A DNA stretch of 64,000 nt, from positions 2,232,001 through 2,296,000 of the forward strand of contig NZ_JAZHOH010000001.1 of the NCBI RefSeq assembly GCF_040419245.1, written 5' to 3'. The stretch's first letter is position 1. The number at the start of each line of letters is the position of its first letter. This document shows, one piece after another, positions 54,407 through 63,406 of the stretch. The position numbers and the translations under genes were made by a program. Source of the DNA: Ewingella sp. CoE-038-23. Its GTDB lineage: Bacteria > Pseudomonadota > Gammaproteobacteria > Enterobacterales > Enterobacteriaceae. The notes under the pieces are model-generated. The model did not search any database. It worked only from the letters and a program-made list of their open reading frames with translations, and was not told where the DNA came from.

Positions 54407-54627
54407 TGCATATCGACTATCAGATCCACGGCCTTACGGCCACGCTGACGCTAACCAGCTGGCTAACGCAGGTTTCCCAGCATAATCGATGCGTTGATGC
54501 CGCTTTACTTCACTCCGATGTGAGAGCCACCAGCACTGGCATTGTTCGTCGTACAACTCATATCACAGGTCGCACACCAAAGGTCATGCGGGCCTACAAA
54601 GTGGTGGTGAAGGAGCTGGAACGATGA
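54406..54627 (+). CDS. Hypothetical small protein
   Basis: 73 residues from ATG 54406, which shares one base with the ORF6N stop. Thr-rich, basic C-terminus (KVMRAYKVVVKELER). Overlaps the next gene by 4 bases. No family recognised. Confidence 0.6.
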   Translation: MHIDYQIHGLTATLTLTSWLTQVSQHNRCVDAALLHSDVRATSTGIVRRTTHITGRTPKVMRAYKVVVKELER

Positions 54628-55028
54628 ATATGAGAAAGATTAGAACCGCCCGCTTGAATCAGGTTCTTCATCTGGTATGTGAAGCGTTTATGTATCATCA
54701 GATTGCCATGCATCGCAGACCGGTGTACCGACACAAGTATGGTGACTTTGCGATTGACCGGACTTCGTTGGCGGGCTTCATCGACACCCATCTGCAAGAG
54801 AATGGTATGTCAGACGCTATGCGGTTGAATCGTTACCTGAGAATTTTGGACTTGGGTGAACTGGAGAAAGCGCCAAGAGGTTTTTTCGTTAACTGGGGAG
54901 CAATCCCCACATTAAAGCCTCGCGGTATTCATTGGATCAGCGCCTGCTTGAACCGGTTTGGCGAAATGTTAGAGGACATGGGCCCAGAGGAAGTGGCTCG
55001 GCAGCTTGGGGCGGACATGCAATGGTAG
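54624..55028 (+). CDS. Hypothetical early protein
   Basis: 134 residues, basic N-terminus and mixed helices (ARLNQVLHLVCEAFMYHQIAMHRR). No family recognised. Overlaps both neighbours (4 and 7 bases). Confidence 0.62.
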   Translation: MNMRKIRTARLNQVLHLVCEAFMYHQIAMHRRPVYRHKYGDFAIDRTSLAGFIDTHLQENGMSDAMRLNRYLRILDLGELEKAPRGFFVNWGAIPTLKPRGIHWISACLNRFGEMLEDMGPEEVARQLGADMQW

Positions 55029-55345
55029 AAACTAACGTATTTGAACTCGCACAAATCATCAAAAATGCCGGAGCTGATCCGGGCGATATCACCAGCGCAG
55101 TATGGGCAGCCAGTTACCGCAAACCCGAAAAATCGGCGGAAGAGGCGGCTCTGTTGACTATCGACCTGCTTGGCGAATATCACGGCAATGAAATTCCCGG
55201 TGAGCACTGGCCTGAAACTTATGAGGCTGTGCTTTTGGGAGAACTAAATCGAGTTATTCAGGAAGCTGAGTGGTTAGAAACTCCTACACCAGCCAGTATC
55301 GCGAAAGAAATCATCAACGCTGGTTATAGCAAGGTGGCAACGTGA
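55022..55345 (+). CDS. Hypothetical early protein
   Basis: 107 residues, acidic (VFELAQIIKNAGADPGDITSAVWAAS...). Starts inside the end of the previous gene. No family recognised; position in the coupled chain supports it as real. Confidence 0.62.
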   Translation: MVETNVFELAQIIKNAGADPGDITSAVWAASYRKPEKSAEEAALLTIDLLGEYHGNEIPGEHWPETYEAVLLGELNRVIQEAEWLETPTPASIAKEIINAGYSKVAT

Positions 55346-55605
55346 TGCCGACCATGCACAGAGTTTCGAAAAATCAGCGGGTGGACCTGAACGATAAATT
55401 AATTCAGGCCACCGTCGAAATTGATGACGGATGCGACTGGACAGCATGGAACGCGTGGAAGATGCGCGAGAAGTATCGAATGCGCACCGGCATCCATGAG
55501 CCAGAGCCGCCACGACCACGGGTGGCTGCAGCGAAAATCAGCCCAAAGAAGAAGCCCCGGAAACGGGGTTATCGGGTAGTTCAGAAAGCGATTGGCGCAG
55601 TTTGA
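55345..55605 (+). CDS. Hypothetical basic protein
   Basis: 86 residues; an acidic first half (DLNDKLIQATVEIDDGCDWTAWNAW) and a very basic second half (KISPKKKPRKRGYRVVQKA), which suggests DNA or RNA binding. AAGGTGG is 8 bases upstream. No family recognised. Confidence 0.6.
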   Translation: MPTMHRVSKNQRVDLNDKLIQATVEIDDGCDWTAWNAWKMREKYRMRTGIHEPEPPRPRVAAAKISPKKKPRKRGYRVVQKAIGAV

Positions 55606-55615
55606 GGAGATGAAT

Positions 55616-55876
55616 ATGAATACTATGTTTTTACTGATGGCAGAATTCCAGACTGCGACAATCGCGCTCTCTGATGTGTCGGAGCGCTACTTTGGAATGA
55701 AGCCTTCAACAGCTGAAAATAAAGCGGCTCTCGGCCAGTTTCCGGTCCCTACCTTTCGGGCTAGCGATAGCCAAAAATCACCGAGAATGATCCATATTCA
55801 GGATTTAGCTGACCATCTCGATAGGCAAAGAAAGAAAGGAAAAGACCTTTTTGAGAGTATGCAAAGCAAAGCGTGA
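55616..55876 (+). CDS. PrtN-family (pyocin activator-like) protein
   Basis: 86 residues from ATG 55616 with GAGGAG 6 bases upstream. The sequence MNTMFLLMAEFQTATIAL...YFGMKPSTAENKAALGQFPVPTF followed by SPRMIHIQDLADHLD is the pattern of the PrtN family: a winged-helix-like DNA-binding protein. In phages it often lies beside attachment sites and may act as excisionase or activator. It is the last gene before the terminator and attR. Confidence 0.8.
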   Translation: MNTMFLLMAEFQTATIALSDVSERYFGMKPSTAENKAALGQFPVPTFRASDSQKSPRMIHIQDLADHLDRQRKKGKDLFESMQSKA

Positions 55877-55880
55877 ACAG

Positions 55881-55901
55881 CCGGGGAAACCCGGTTTTTT
55901 T
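55881..55901 (+). terminator. Terminator at the end of the pL-like operon
   Basis: CCGGG-GAAA-CCCGG then T7, 5 bases after the PrtN-like stop. Confidence 0.85.
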
Positions 55902-55952
55902 ATGATTATTATTTAATATTCCCAGCTATTGGTCTGGTATTTTTAGATGCCC

Positions 55953-55972
55953 CAGCACCCCACCAGCACCCC
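55953..55972. repeat. Two CAGCACCCC repeats, probable integrase arm sites (right)
   Basis: 55953-55961 and 55964-55972, same orientation as the tandem pair next to attL, 36-55 bases from the right core. Confidence 0.6.
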
Positions 55973-55997
55973 CAAATCACGTAACTTGTTGATATAA

Positions 55998-56030
55998 ATA
56001 AAAGAAGCCCCGCCAAAATGACGGGGCTTG
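55998..56030. repeat. attR: attR core, also the restored cutC terminator
   Basis: 56008-56025 equals the attL core. With the host bases to the right it forms AAGCCCCG-N9-CGGGGCTT, and on the minus strand the prophage side supplies TTCTTTTATTT, so the cutC transcript still has a terminator after insertion. Confidence 0.85.
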
Positions 56031-56126
56031 GTACTTGCGCAGGGCGACGCAATAAGGGCCGTAAGGCCCGGTTAAATCTGTGGTGCAAAGAGTTCGCCCT
56101 TCTCTTTGCCCGGCAATCTGTGACTG

Positions 56127-56885
56127 TTACGCCGTGCGAGACATCTCATCGCCAAATTCTAATGCCGTTTTCATCGCCGCCACGATATCGCCATCCACGC
56201 AGTAACGACTAAATTCGTCAAAATCGGTATCAGAACTCATGGTCACGCCCGCCTTGCGGTAGCGCATTTGCGACGGAACCTGACGCCCGGCCGAGCTGTG
56301 CAGCTCGCTCAAACCGATGTCGACAAACTTCTGCAAGTTGGTCAAACGAACACCTGCACCGGCCATAATAATAGGACCACGACTTAGCTCGTTGAGTTCC
56401 CGAAGCATCGGTAATCCGACTTCGGCATTCTGTTGCTGGCCCGACGTGAGAATGCGCGCAACGCCCAATTGAGTGAGTTGCTCAAGTGCCACTTTCGGGT
56501 TCAGACACATGTCGAATGCGCGGTGGAAGGTCACAGCCATGTTGCCGCACAGCGCCATCACTTCCCACATTTTTGGCATATCAATGTGGCCTTCTTCATC
56601 CAGAATACCCACTACGACGCCGGGGAAGCCGAGATCGCGAATACAGGCGACGTCGCTTTTTAGGATGCTAAATTCACTCTGGCTGTAGCAAAAGTCGCCG
56701 CCCCGCGGACGCACAATGGGATGTACGGGGATAGTGACCTGCTCTCTGGCCAGTTTTAACGTGCCGTAACTTGGCGTGACGCCACCGTCGGCCTGGCTGG
56801 CACATAACTCAACCCGGTCAGCGCCGGCTTGCTCTGCCGTTAACGCACAGTCCACGCTATAACAACACACTTCTAACTTAGTCAT
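56127..56885 (-). CDS. cutC: CutC family protein
   Basis: Cytoplasmic TIM-barrel protein linked to copper homeostasis in E. coli; its direct activity is disputed. 252 residues (E. coli 248). [28 protein letters not shown] at the start and [19 protein letters not shown] and ILTSGQQ are family signatures. Its terminator is the phage attachment site. It diverges from the aminotransferase-like gene, with 112 bases between. Confidence 0.95.
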   Translation of the reverse strand: MTKLEVCCYSVDCALTAEQAGADRVELCASQADGGVTPSYGTLKLAREQVTIPVHPIVRPRGGDFCYSQSEFSILKSDVACIRDLGFPGVVVGILDEEGHIDMPKMWEVMALCGNMAVTFHRAFDMCLNPKVALEQLTQLGVARILTSGQQQNAEVGLPMLRELNELSRGPIIMAGAGVRLTNLQKFVDIGLSELHSSAGRQVPSQMRYRKAGVTMSSDTDFDEFSRYCVDGDIVAAMKTALEFGDEMSRTA

Positions 56886-56997
56886 GTGATCTCTCCTGAT
56901 TACGGCATCATGCTACAACACTTGTCTGTAGCGGGCCATGTCGCGTAGGCTTTAGCATGAGCACTCCCGCCCAATTGCCTGCTTTGGAAGGCTAACT

Positions 56998-58146
56998 ATG
57001 ACACTCAATTTTGATCAATGGGTAGACCGTAGTCACAGCGATAGCGTTAAGTGGAACAAATATAAAAATCAGGACGTCATTCCACTTTGGGTCGCTGATA
57101 CTGACTTCGCTTCACCACCAGAAGTGGTAGCTGAACTGCAACAGCGCGTCGCCGAAGGGGTTTTCGGCTACGGCTTTACGCCGCCAGAATTGATCGAACT
57201 TTTCATTGAGCGCGCCAATAAGCGTTACCAATGGAATATTAAACCTGAATGGATTGTTTCACTGCCCGGCCTGGTTTGCGGGCTGAATGTCGCGGTGCGC
57301 GCCACGGTTAGCCAACATCAAACCAGCCTGCTGCCGTCACCGATTTACCCGCCCTTTATTCAGGCCGCAGAGTCGGAAGATCGCCAATATAAAAGCATTC
57401 CGGTCAGAGAAGTTGACCAACGCTGGGTGGCTGATTTTCACTCTCCCGAGCTGAAAATGGACGGCGGCGAACGCCTGCTGATGCTCTGCAACCCTTACAA
57501 CCCCGGCGGCACTGTTTACCGCCGCGATGAGTTGATGCAGCAACTGGCCTTTGCTCAAATGCATGACTTGGTGGTGTGCAGCGATGAGATCCACTGCGAC
57601 CTGCTGCTTGACCCGCAGGCTAAGCATATTCCTTTTGCGTCGCTGAATGACGATGCCGCGCAGCGCAGCATCACGCTGATGTCGCCGTCGAAAACTTTTA
57701 ATCTGGCAGGTCTTGGCGCCTCAATGGCAATTATCCCTAATGCCGGACTGCGTAAAAAGTTTGAGAAAACCGCCGAAGGCATCGTGCCACACGTCAATAT
57801 TTTAGCCTATGTCGCCGCCACCGCCGCCTATAGGCATGGCGACGACTGGCTGGAGCAGCAGTTGGCTTATCTACGGGGCAATCAGCAGCTCGCTACCCAA
57901 AGGATCAACGCCATGCCGGGGCTGAAAATGTTGCCGATTGAAGGCACCTATCTTGGCTGGATTGATGCCTCCGCCCTGCCGCTGGATAACCCGTATCGCT
58001 TCTTTGTGGATGCTGGAGTGGGCTTTACCTCAGGGCTGGCTTTCGGCGCGCCTAAGTTTGTACGCATCAATCTGGGCTGCCAGCGCGCCTTGCTGGAAAA
58101 GGCGCTGGTGAGAATGGAACAGGCGCTGGCAACCTTGAACGGCTAG
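56998..58146 (+). CDS. PLP-dependent C-S lyase, PatB/MalY type
   Basis: 382 residues of the aminotransferase class I/II fold. PLP-binding Lys in LMSPSKTFNLAGLGA (about residue 230); CNPYNPGGTVY and VVCSDEIHCDLLL supply the cofactor ring and Asp; RINLGCQR has the carboxylate Arg. The family splits cystathionine or other cysteine conjugates to pyruvate, ammonia and a thiol; MalY also represses the maltose system. It is not in this place in E. coli K-12, so this is a lineage-specific neighbour of cutC and yecM. Confidence 0.85.
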   Translation: MTLNFDQWVDRSHSDSVKWNKYKNQDVIPLWVADTDFASPPEVVAELQQRVAEGVFGYGFTPPELIELFIERANKRYQWNIKPEWIVSLPGLVCGLNVAVRATVSQHQTSLLPSPIYPPFIQAAESEDRQYKSIPVREVDQRWVADFHSPELKMDGGERLLMLCNPYNPGGTVYRRDELMQQLAFAQMHDLVVCSDEIHCDLLLDPQAKHIPFASLNDDAAQRSITLMSPSKTFNLAGLGASMAIIPNAGLRKKFEKTAEGIVPHVNILAYVAATAAYRHGDDWLEQQLAYLRGNQQLATQRINAMPGLKMLPIEGTYLGWIDASALPLDNPYRFFVDAGVGFTSGLAFGAPKFVRINLGCQRALLEKALVRMEQALATLNG

Positions 58147-58149
58147 AAC

Positions 58150-58713
58150 TTACTCTTTTTCGCTGGCAACAATATCCCGCAAACTGTGCGGGTGAAACTT
58201 AATGGTCACCGTGCCGTCAGTGATGGCAAGCGTCGGGTTAGGTAAACGCTCGTGCTCCCCCTTTGGCGAACTCTGTTTTAATTTAATGCCCGGCGCGGTC
58301 AGGGCTTCATCGGCCAGCTCTGCCAAAGCCCGGGCATAAAAAATCTCTTCGCCGCCGCTCAACACAATTTCAATATGCTCCCAACCTTCGTGCGGGTAAC
58401 GCTTTTCGCCCGGATAAGGCAGTTCAACCAAATCGATGCGCAGCGGCCCGACCTCCAGCGGCTGGTTCAAGGAATATAAGCAGATTGGGCGGCCATTGAT
58501 CTCCGTCTCATTGAGCAACGACGCGCACTGCTCGAAGCCTTTGCGCCAGCGTTCCGCCGTGGTGTTTTGGTGGCAGCGCAATGAAATATGATCAGCATGA
58601 TAAGCCGACAAATCGAGCTGTAACTTCTCCGCAAAGGCGCTAAGCGCGGTAACAAAACGCGGCATGTCCGCGACTAAATCCTCTAAGTCGGCGACATCTT
58701 TCATGTTCAGCAT
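58150..58713 (-). CDS. yecM: VOC-superfamily protein YecM
   Basis: 187 residues, similar to E. coli YecM over its length (DHISLRCHQNTTAERWRKGFEQC, WEHIEIVLSG, SSPKGEHERLPNPTLA). The fold is of the glyoxalase/vicinal oxygen chelate type and His/Glu residues could bind a metal; the reaction is unknown. ATGs at 58713 and 58704 are both possible. It is convergent with the lyase gene and divergent from argS. Confidence 0.92.
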   Translation of the reverse strand: MLNMKDVADLEDLVADMPRFVTALSAFAEKLQLDLSAYHADHISLRCHQNTTAERWRKGFEQCASLLNETEINGRPICLYSLNQPLEVGPLRIDLVELPYPGEKRYPHEGWEHIEIVLSGGEEIFYARALAELADEALTAPGIKLKQSSPKGEHERLPNPTLAITDGTVTIKFHPHSLRDIVASEKE

Positions 58714-58964
58714 GGTAGCTATTTCCTTAAAATTAATCTCTGTCGGCGGCTAATTTACACAGGGTTTCATGCCGTTGCCAGATACGTCCCGCATTCTGCG
58801 CGTTTGCTGTGCGGCAAACGTGCGCCAATACTGACGCCGCGGGGCTTATATGATATAAACACGCATCATTTTTGGTTCATCTGCGTTAGGTGAACAGCAA
58901 ACCATCAAACTCCTACCCAAACTCATCTGCGAAGGTGAAGGGTATTGATTCAAAAGGTAACTCG

Positions 58965-60695
58965 GTGAATATACAGGCTCTCCTTTCAGATAAAGTCAGT
59001 CAGGCGTTGACTGCAGCAGGCGCGCCTGCTGATAGCGAAGCGCAAGTCCGTCAGTCAGCCAAAGCGCAATTTGGTGACTATCAGGCGAATGGCGTGATGT
59101 CCGTGGCGAAAAAGCTGGGCATGGCCCCACGACAACTGGCAGAGAAAGTGGTTGAGCTGTTAGACCTGAGCGGAATTGCCTCTAAAGTCGAGATTGCCGG
59201 TCCGGGCTTTATCAATATTTTTCTCGACCGCGCCTTTGTGGCGGCGAATGCCGACAACGCGTTGCAACATGCCAAACTGGGTATCTCTCCGGTTGAGCCG
59301 CAAACCATTGTTATCGACTACTCTGCGCCAAACGTGGCAAAAGAGATGCACGTCGGCCACGTGCGTTCCACCATCATTGGCGACGCTGCGGCGCGTACCA
59401 ACGAATTCCTCGGCCACAAAGTGATCCGCGCCAACCACGTCGGCGACTGGGGCACCCAGTTCGGCATGCTGATTGCCTATCTGGAAAAAGTGCAGAATGA
59501 AAACGCCGGTGAGATGAAGCTTTCCGACCTCGAAGAGTTCTATCGCGCAGCGAAAAAGAACTATGACGAAGACGAAGAGTTCGCGGTACGCGCGCGTAAC
59601 TACGTGGTCAAGCTGCAAGGCGGCGATGAGTATTGCCGCCAGATGTGGCGCAAGCTGGTTGATGTCACCATGGCACAAAACCAGATCACCTATGACCGTC
59701 TGAATGTCACCCTGACCCGCGACGACGTCATGGGCGAAAGCCTGTACAACGACATGCTGCCGGGCATCGTGTCTGACCTGCAAGAGAAAGGTCTGGCAGT
59801 GGATAGCGAAGGCGCGGTCGTGGTTTATCTCGACGAATATAAGAACAAAGAAGGTGAGCCTATGGGCGTCATCATCCGTAAAAAGGATGGCGGCTACCTG
59901 TACACCACCACGGATATCGCCTGTGCGAAATACCGCTACGAAACCCTTGGCGCAGACCGCGTGCTCTATTACATCGACTCCCGCCAGCACCAGCATCTGA
60001 TGCAGGCGTGGACCATCGTGCGTAAAGCCGGTTATGTGCCAGAGTCTGTGCCGCTAGAGCACCACATGTTCGGCATGATGCTGGGCAAAGACGGCAAGCC
60101 GTTCAAAACCCGCGCTGGCGGCACCATCAAGCTGTCCGAATTGCTGGACGAAGCCATTGAGCGCGCGCGCAAGCTGATCACCGAAAAGAACCCAGAGCTG
60201 GGCGGCGAAGAGCTGGAAAATCTGGTTAACGCCGTCGGTATCGGCGCGATCAAATACGCTGACCTGTCGAAAAGCCGCACCACCGACTACATCTTCGACT
60301 GGGACAACATGCTGGCCTTTGAAGGCAACACCGCGCCTTACATGCAGTATGCTTACACCCGCGTGGCGTCCATCTTCAAGCGTGCGGATATTGACGTTAA
60401 CAGCCTGACTCAGCCGATGGTTATCAGCGAAGAGCGCGAAGCCCTGCTGGCCACTCGCCTGCTGCAATTTGAAGAAGTGCTGACTACCGTGGCCCGCGAA
60501 GGTACACCGCACACCATGTGTGCTTACCTGTATGACGTGGCTGGCCTGTTCTCTAGCTTCTACGAGCACTGCCCAATTCTCAACGCTGCTGACGAAACCA
60601 GCCGCCAAAGCCGCCTGAAACTGGCCCTGCTGACCCAAAGAACGCTGAAAACCGGTCTGGATACCTTGGGTATTGAAACCGTAGAACGCATGTAA
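58965..60695 (+). CDS. argS: Arginyl-tRNA synthetase
   Basis: 576 residues (E. coli 577). Starts with GTG at 58965 ([15 protein letters not shown]), supported by alignment to E. coli and by AAAAGGT upstream; the open frame back to 58890 is not conserved. Class I HIGH-type motif HVGH ([15 protein letters not shown], near residue 122), tRNA-binding N-terminal Add1 domain, KMSK-equivalent [12 protein letters not shown] and the C-terminal anticodon domain ending VERM. Confidence 0.97.
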   Translation: MNIQALLSDKVSQALTAAGAPADSEAQVRQSAKAQFGDYQANGVMSVAKKLGMAPRQLAEKVVELLDLSGIASKVEIAGPGFINIFLDRAFVAANADNALQHAKLGISPVEPQTIVIDYSAPNVAKEMHVGHVRSTIIGDAAARTNEFLGHKVIRANHVGDWGTQFGMLIAYLEKVQNENAGEMKLSDLEEFYRAAKKNYDEDEEFAVRARNYVVKLQGGDEYCRQMWRKLVDVTMAQNQITYDRLNVTLTRDDVMGESLYNDMLPGIVSDLQEKGLAVDSEGAVVVYLDEYKNKEGEPMGVIIRKKDGGYLYTTTDIACAKYRYETLGADRVLYYIDSRQHQHLMQAWTIVRKAGYVPESVPLEHHMFGMMLGKDGKPFKTRAGGTIKLSELLDEAIERARKLITEKNPELGGEELENLVNAVGIGAIKYADLSKSRTTDYIFDWDNMLAFEGNTAPYMQYAYTRVASIFKRADIDVNSLTQPMVISEEREALLATRLLQFEEVLTTVAREGTPHTMCAYLYDVAGLFSSFYEHCPILNAADETSRQSRLKLALLTQRTLKTGLDTLGIETVERM

Positions 60696-60718
60696 TTCTC
60701 GCGTTTTCCGCGCCATAA

Positions 60719-60745
60719 GAAAGGCCAGCATCTGATGCTGGCCTT
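60719..60745. terminator. Bidirectional terminator, argS / murJ
   Basis: AAAGGCCAGCAT and its complement around a 3-base loop, then T5; it separates the convergent genes. Confidence 0.85.
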
Positions 60746-60778
60746 TTTGTTATTGCTTGGTTATTGGCGGGCTGGAAA

Positions 60779-62314
60779 TCAATCCAGACGGCGAGCGAAC
60801 TCTTTGACGCGGAAGCCTAACAGCCCCAGCACGCCGAAGTAGGCGATCACCCCGACCACGACCACCGCCATCAGGCGCGCCAGCCGATAAGCCATGCCGC
60901 CGACGTCCCACGCGGGCATCACGTACAGCATGCCGAGCAGCGCGGCGGACATCGCCACAACCGCCAGAATCAGTTTGATCAGGAAGATGCGCCAGCCCGG
61001 CTGCGGCTGGAAGATATCCTGTTTGCGCAGTTGCCAGTAGAGCAGCGCGGCGTTAAGGCAGGCAGCCAGACCAATCGACAGCGACAGACCGGCATGCTTC
61101 AGCGGGCCGATAAAGGCCAGGTTCATCACCTGAGTCATCGCCAGCGTGATAATGGCAATCTTCACCGGCGTCTTAATATCCTGACGCGAATAGAAGCCCG
61201 GAGCCAGCACCTTGACCACGATCAACCCCATCAGGCCAACGGAATAGGCAATCAGCGCGCGCTGGGTCATAGAGGCATCAAAGGCGGTAAATTTGCCGTA
61301 TTGGAACAGAGCTACGGTCAGCGGCTTCGCCAGAATACCCAGCGCCACAGAGCTTGGCAGCGCCAGCAGGAAGCACAGGCGCAGGCCCCAATCCATCAAG
61401 CGGTTGTACTGCATATGGTCGCCGCTGGAGAAGCTGCGCGCCAGCGATGGCAGCAAGATGGTGCCCAGCGCCACGCCCAGCACGCCGGACGGGAACTCCA
61501 TCAGGCGGTCAGCGTAATACATCCACGACACCGAGCCAGACACCAGGAATGAGGCAAAAATGGTGTTGATGATCAGCGAGATTTGGCTGACGGACACCCC
61601 GAGAATGGCCGGTCCCATTTGGCGCATGACGCGCCAGACACCGGCATCCTTCAGGTTCAGTCGCGGCAACACCAGCATGCCGATTTTCTTCAAGTGCGGC
61701 AGTTGGTAACCCAGTTGCAAAAGGCCCCCGGCCACCACCGCCCATGCCAGCGCTAAAATCGGTGGGTGGAAGTAAGGCGCGGCAAACAGCGCGAAGCCAA
61801 TCATGCTGACGTTAAGGAAGGTGGGTGCAAATGCCGGAATGGAAAAGCGGTTCCAGGTATTGAGTATCGCCCCCACCAGCGACGCCAGCGAGATAAGCAA
61901 AATATAGGGGAAAGTGATACGCAGCAGCGCGCTGGTTAAGGCAAATTTGTCTGGAGAATCAACAAAGCCCGGCGCGGTGACGTAGATAACCCAAGGCGCG
62001 GCAATCATCCCAAGCACGGTGACCACGGCCAACACCAGCGTCAGCAGGCCAGAAACGTAAGCAATAAAGGTACGAGTGGCTTCTTCGCCCTGCTGCGTTT
62101 TGTACTCGGCGAGGATCGGCACAAAAGCCTGCGAAAACGCGCCTTCGGCAAAGATACGGCGTAACAAGTTAGGCAGTTTGAAAGCCACAAAGAAGGCGTC
62201 CGTCACCATTCCTGCCCCAAACACCCGCGCGACAATGGCGTCGCGAGCAAAACCTAATACACGGGAAAACATCGTCATTGAACTGACGGCGGCCAAAGAT
62301 TTCAGTAGATTCAT
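60779..62314 (-). CDS. murJ: Lipid II flippase MurJ (MviN)
   Basis: Inner-membrane flippase of the MOP superfamily that moves lipid II to the periplasm. 511 residues (E. coli 511), about 14 membrane segments. [45 protein letters not shown] in the first 70 residues is diagnostic, with the Arg and Asp residues of the substrate path visible. It lies downstream of mviM in the same direction, 153 bases apart, with a GC-rich hairpin (62350-62372) between. Confidence 0.97.
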   Translation of the reverse strand: MNLLKSLAAVSSMTMFSRVLGFARDAIVARVFGAGMVTDAFFVAFKLPNLLRRIFAEGAFSQAFVPILAEYKTQQGEEATRTFIAYVSGLLTLVLAVVTVLGMIAAPWVIYVTAPGFVDSPDKFALTSALLRITFPYILLISLASLVGAILNTWNRFSIPAFAPTFLNVSMIGFALFAAPYFHPPILALAWAVVAGGLLQLGYQLPHLKKIGMLVLPRLNLKDAGVWRVMRQMGPAILGVSVSQISLIINTIFASFLVSGSVSWMYYADRLMEFPSGVLGVALGTILLPSLARSFSSGDHMQYNRLMDWGLRLCFLLALPSSVALGILAKPLTVALFQYGKFTAFDASMTQRALIAYSVGLMGLIVVKVLAPGFYSRQDIKTPVKIAIITLAMTQVMNLAFIGPLKHAGLSLSIGLAACLNAALLYWQLRKQDIFQPQPGWRIFLIKLILAVVAMSAALLGMLYVMPAWDVGGMAYRLARLMAVVVVGVIAYFGVLGLLGFRVKEFARRLD

Positions 62315-62467
62315 ATCAATTTTCTTATTTGCCAGCGGCTAAACAGCCACGCCTGCGGCAGCAGGCGTGGGAGGTAAGAACTGGCAGAGCTCTAACGTGC
62401 GCCATAGTCTACGCATCCGAAACGCAATAGCTACTGGCAGTTGTTATATAATATTACCTGTCAGTCA

Positions 62468-63397
62468 TCAGATGGTGACAACGTCACTTTCTAACATCTT
62501 CTCAATCAACCTTTGGGCGTAAATCCCCTGCTCGCCGCTGGTATCCGGCGCGGTGTGATTGCTGATACTTTCAATGAAATGGTGAATCGCCCCTTCGAAT
62601 CCGCGCTGGGCCAGCGTGGTCTGCCAACCGGCAACCGGCAGTTGAGTCAGCAGGTCGTGCTTCTCTTCCTGCCACTGTTTCATATCCGCCAGCTGATAGA
62701 CCGCGCCATCCGTCACCGCCTGCACGGTTTCACGCGAACTGCCCGCACGGCGGTGCATCGAGGTAGTGATGATGCTGCCGTTACAGTTGAAATGGTGCTC
62801 GACGTAAATCATCTGCTGTTCGGCGTTTGCTGTGATCTGGCCGCTGAGCAACTTGGCGTCGCCACCCGCAAGCCACAGCGCGGTGTCCACCACGTGCAGG
62901 TAATCATCCAGCAGTGTGAAGCGCAGGTTGTGCCCTACGCTGTCAGAACGGTGTTTATCCATGCGCAGCGAAGCCGCCGGCTGTTGCTGTAACTGCTGAT
63001 GCAGCTGGCGGTAGCGCGGCGCAAAGCGGCGGTTAAACCCTACCATCAGGCTTTTGCCGCTTTTCTCAGCCAGTTCAATCAGCTGCTCGGCTTGATCTAG
63101 CTCGGCCGCCAGCGGCTTATCCACGTAGACATGCACCCCGGCCTTGAGCAGTTGGCTGACCACCTCGAAGTGGCTCGCCGTGCTGCTGTGAACAAACACT
63201 GCGTCACTCTGCGCGGCCAGCTCATCCAGCCGCGAAAAACAGTTCATGCGATAGCTGTCGCAAACGGCCTGCGCTTTCTGCTGATTCGGCGAGAAGCCGC
63301 CCGCTAGCGTCCATTTTTCTGCATGGCTGAGGATCGGCAGATACGCTTTCTGCGCTATGCCACCTAACCCCACCACGCCAATACGTAATTTTGTCAC
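62468..63397 (-). CDS. mviM: Gfo/Idh/MocA-family oxidoreductase MviM
   Basis: 309 residues (E. coli MviM 307). NAD(P)-binding Rossmann start LRIGVVGLGGIAQKAYLPIL; conserved VDKPLAAELDQAEQL (the EKP-equivalent DKP motif with catalytic Lys) near residue 95; C-terminal alpha/beta domain with HVVDTALWLAGG. The substrate is not known. It sits between murJ and yceH, as in E. coli. Confidence 0.93.
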   Translation of the reverse strand: MTKLRIGVVGLGGIAQKAYLPILSHAEKWTLAGGFSPNQQKAQAVCDSYRMNCFSRLDELAAQSDAVFVHSSTASHFEVVSQLLKAGVHVYVDKPLAAELDQAEQLIELAEKSGKSLMVGFNRRFAPRYRQLHQQLQQQPAASLRMDKHRSDSVGHNLRFTLLDDYLHVVDTALWLAGGDAKLLSGQITANAEQQMIYVEHHFNCNGSIITTSMHRRAGSSRETVQAVTDGAVYQLADMKQWQEEKHDLLTQLPVAGWQTTLAQRGFEGAIHHFIESISNHTAPDTSGEQGIYAQRLIEKMLESDVVTI

Positions 63398-63406
63398 GCG
63401 CGACTC

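Larger units (their letters stand above)
15091..56025. mobile_element. Lambdoid siphovirus prophage, about 41 kb
   Basis: Bounded by an 18-bp exact direct repeat, with int just inside attL. It carries integration, immunity (cI, cro), replication, Q, lysis, head, tail and packaging genes, none visibly broken, so it looks able to form particles. The head module is HK97-like and the tail module is lambda/N15-like (J, G/GT, long tape measure), so a siphovirus is expected. In the linear prophage map int is next to the tail-fibre end, and the operon read rightward from the OL-like promoter points at attR. In the excised circle int and the end of that operon would flank attP. Confidence 0.95.

Noticed and set aside
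15091..56025. tRNA-borne attachment site, CRISPR array or insertion sequence in or near the prophage
   Set aside because: No tRNA fold at either core, no regularly spaced repeats, no transposase gene seen.
59160..60731. Long minus-strand frames (278 and 225 codons)
   Set aside because: Fully antisense to argS; His/Val-rich composition typical of shadow frames.
61031..61552. 173-codon plus-strand frame
   Set aside because: Antisense to murJ, Gln/Arg-rich, no homology.
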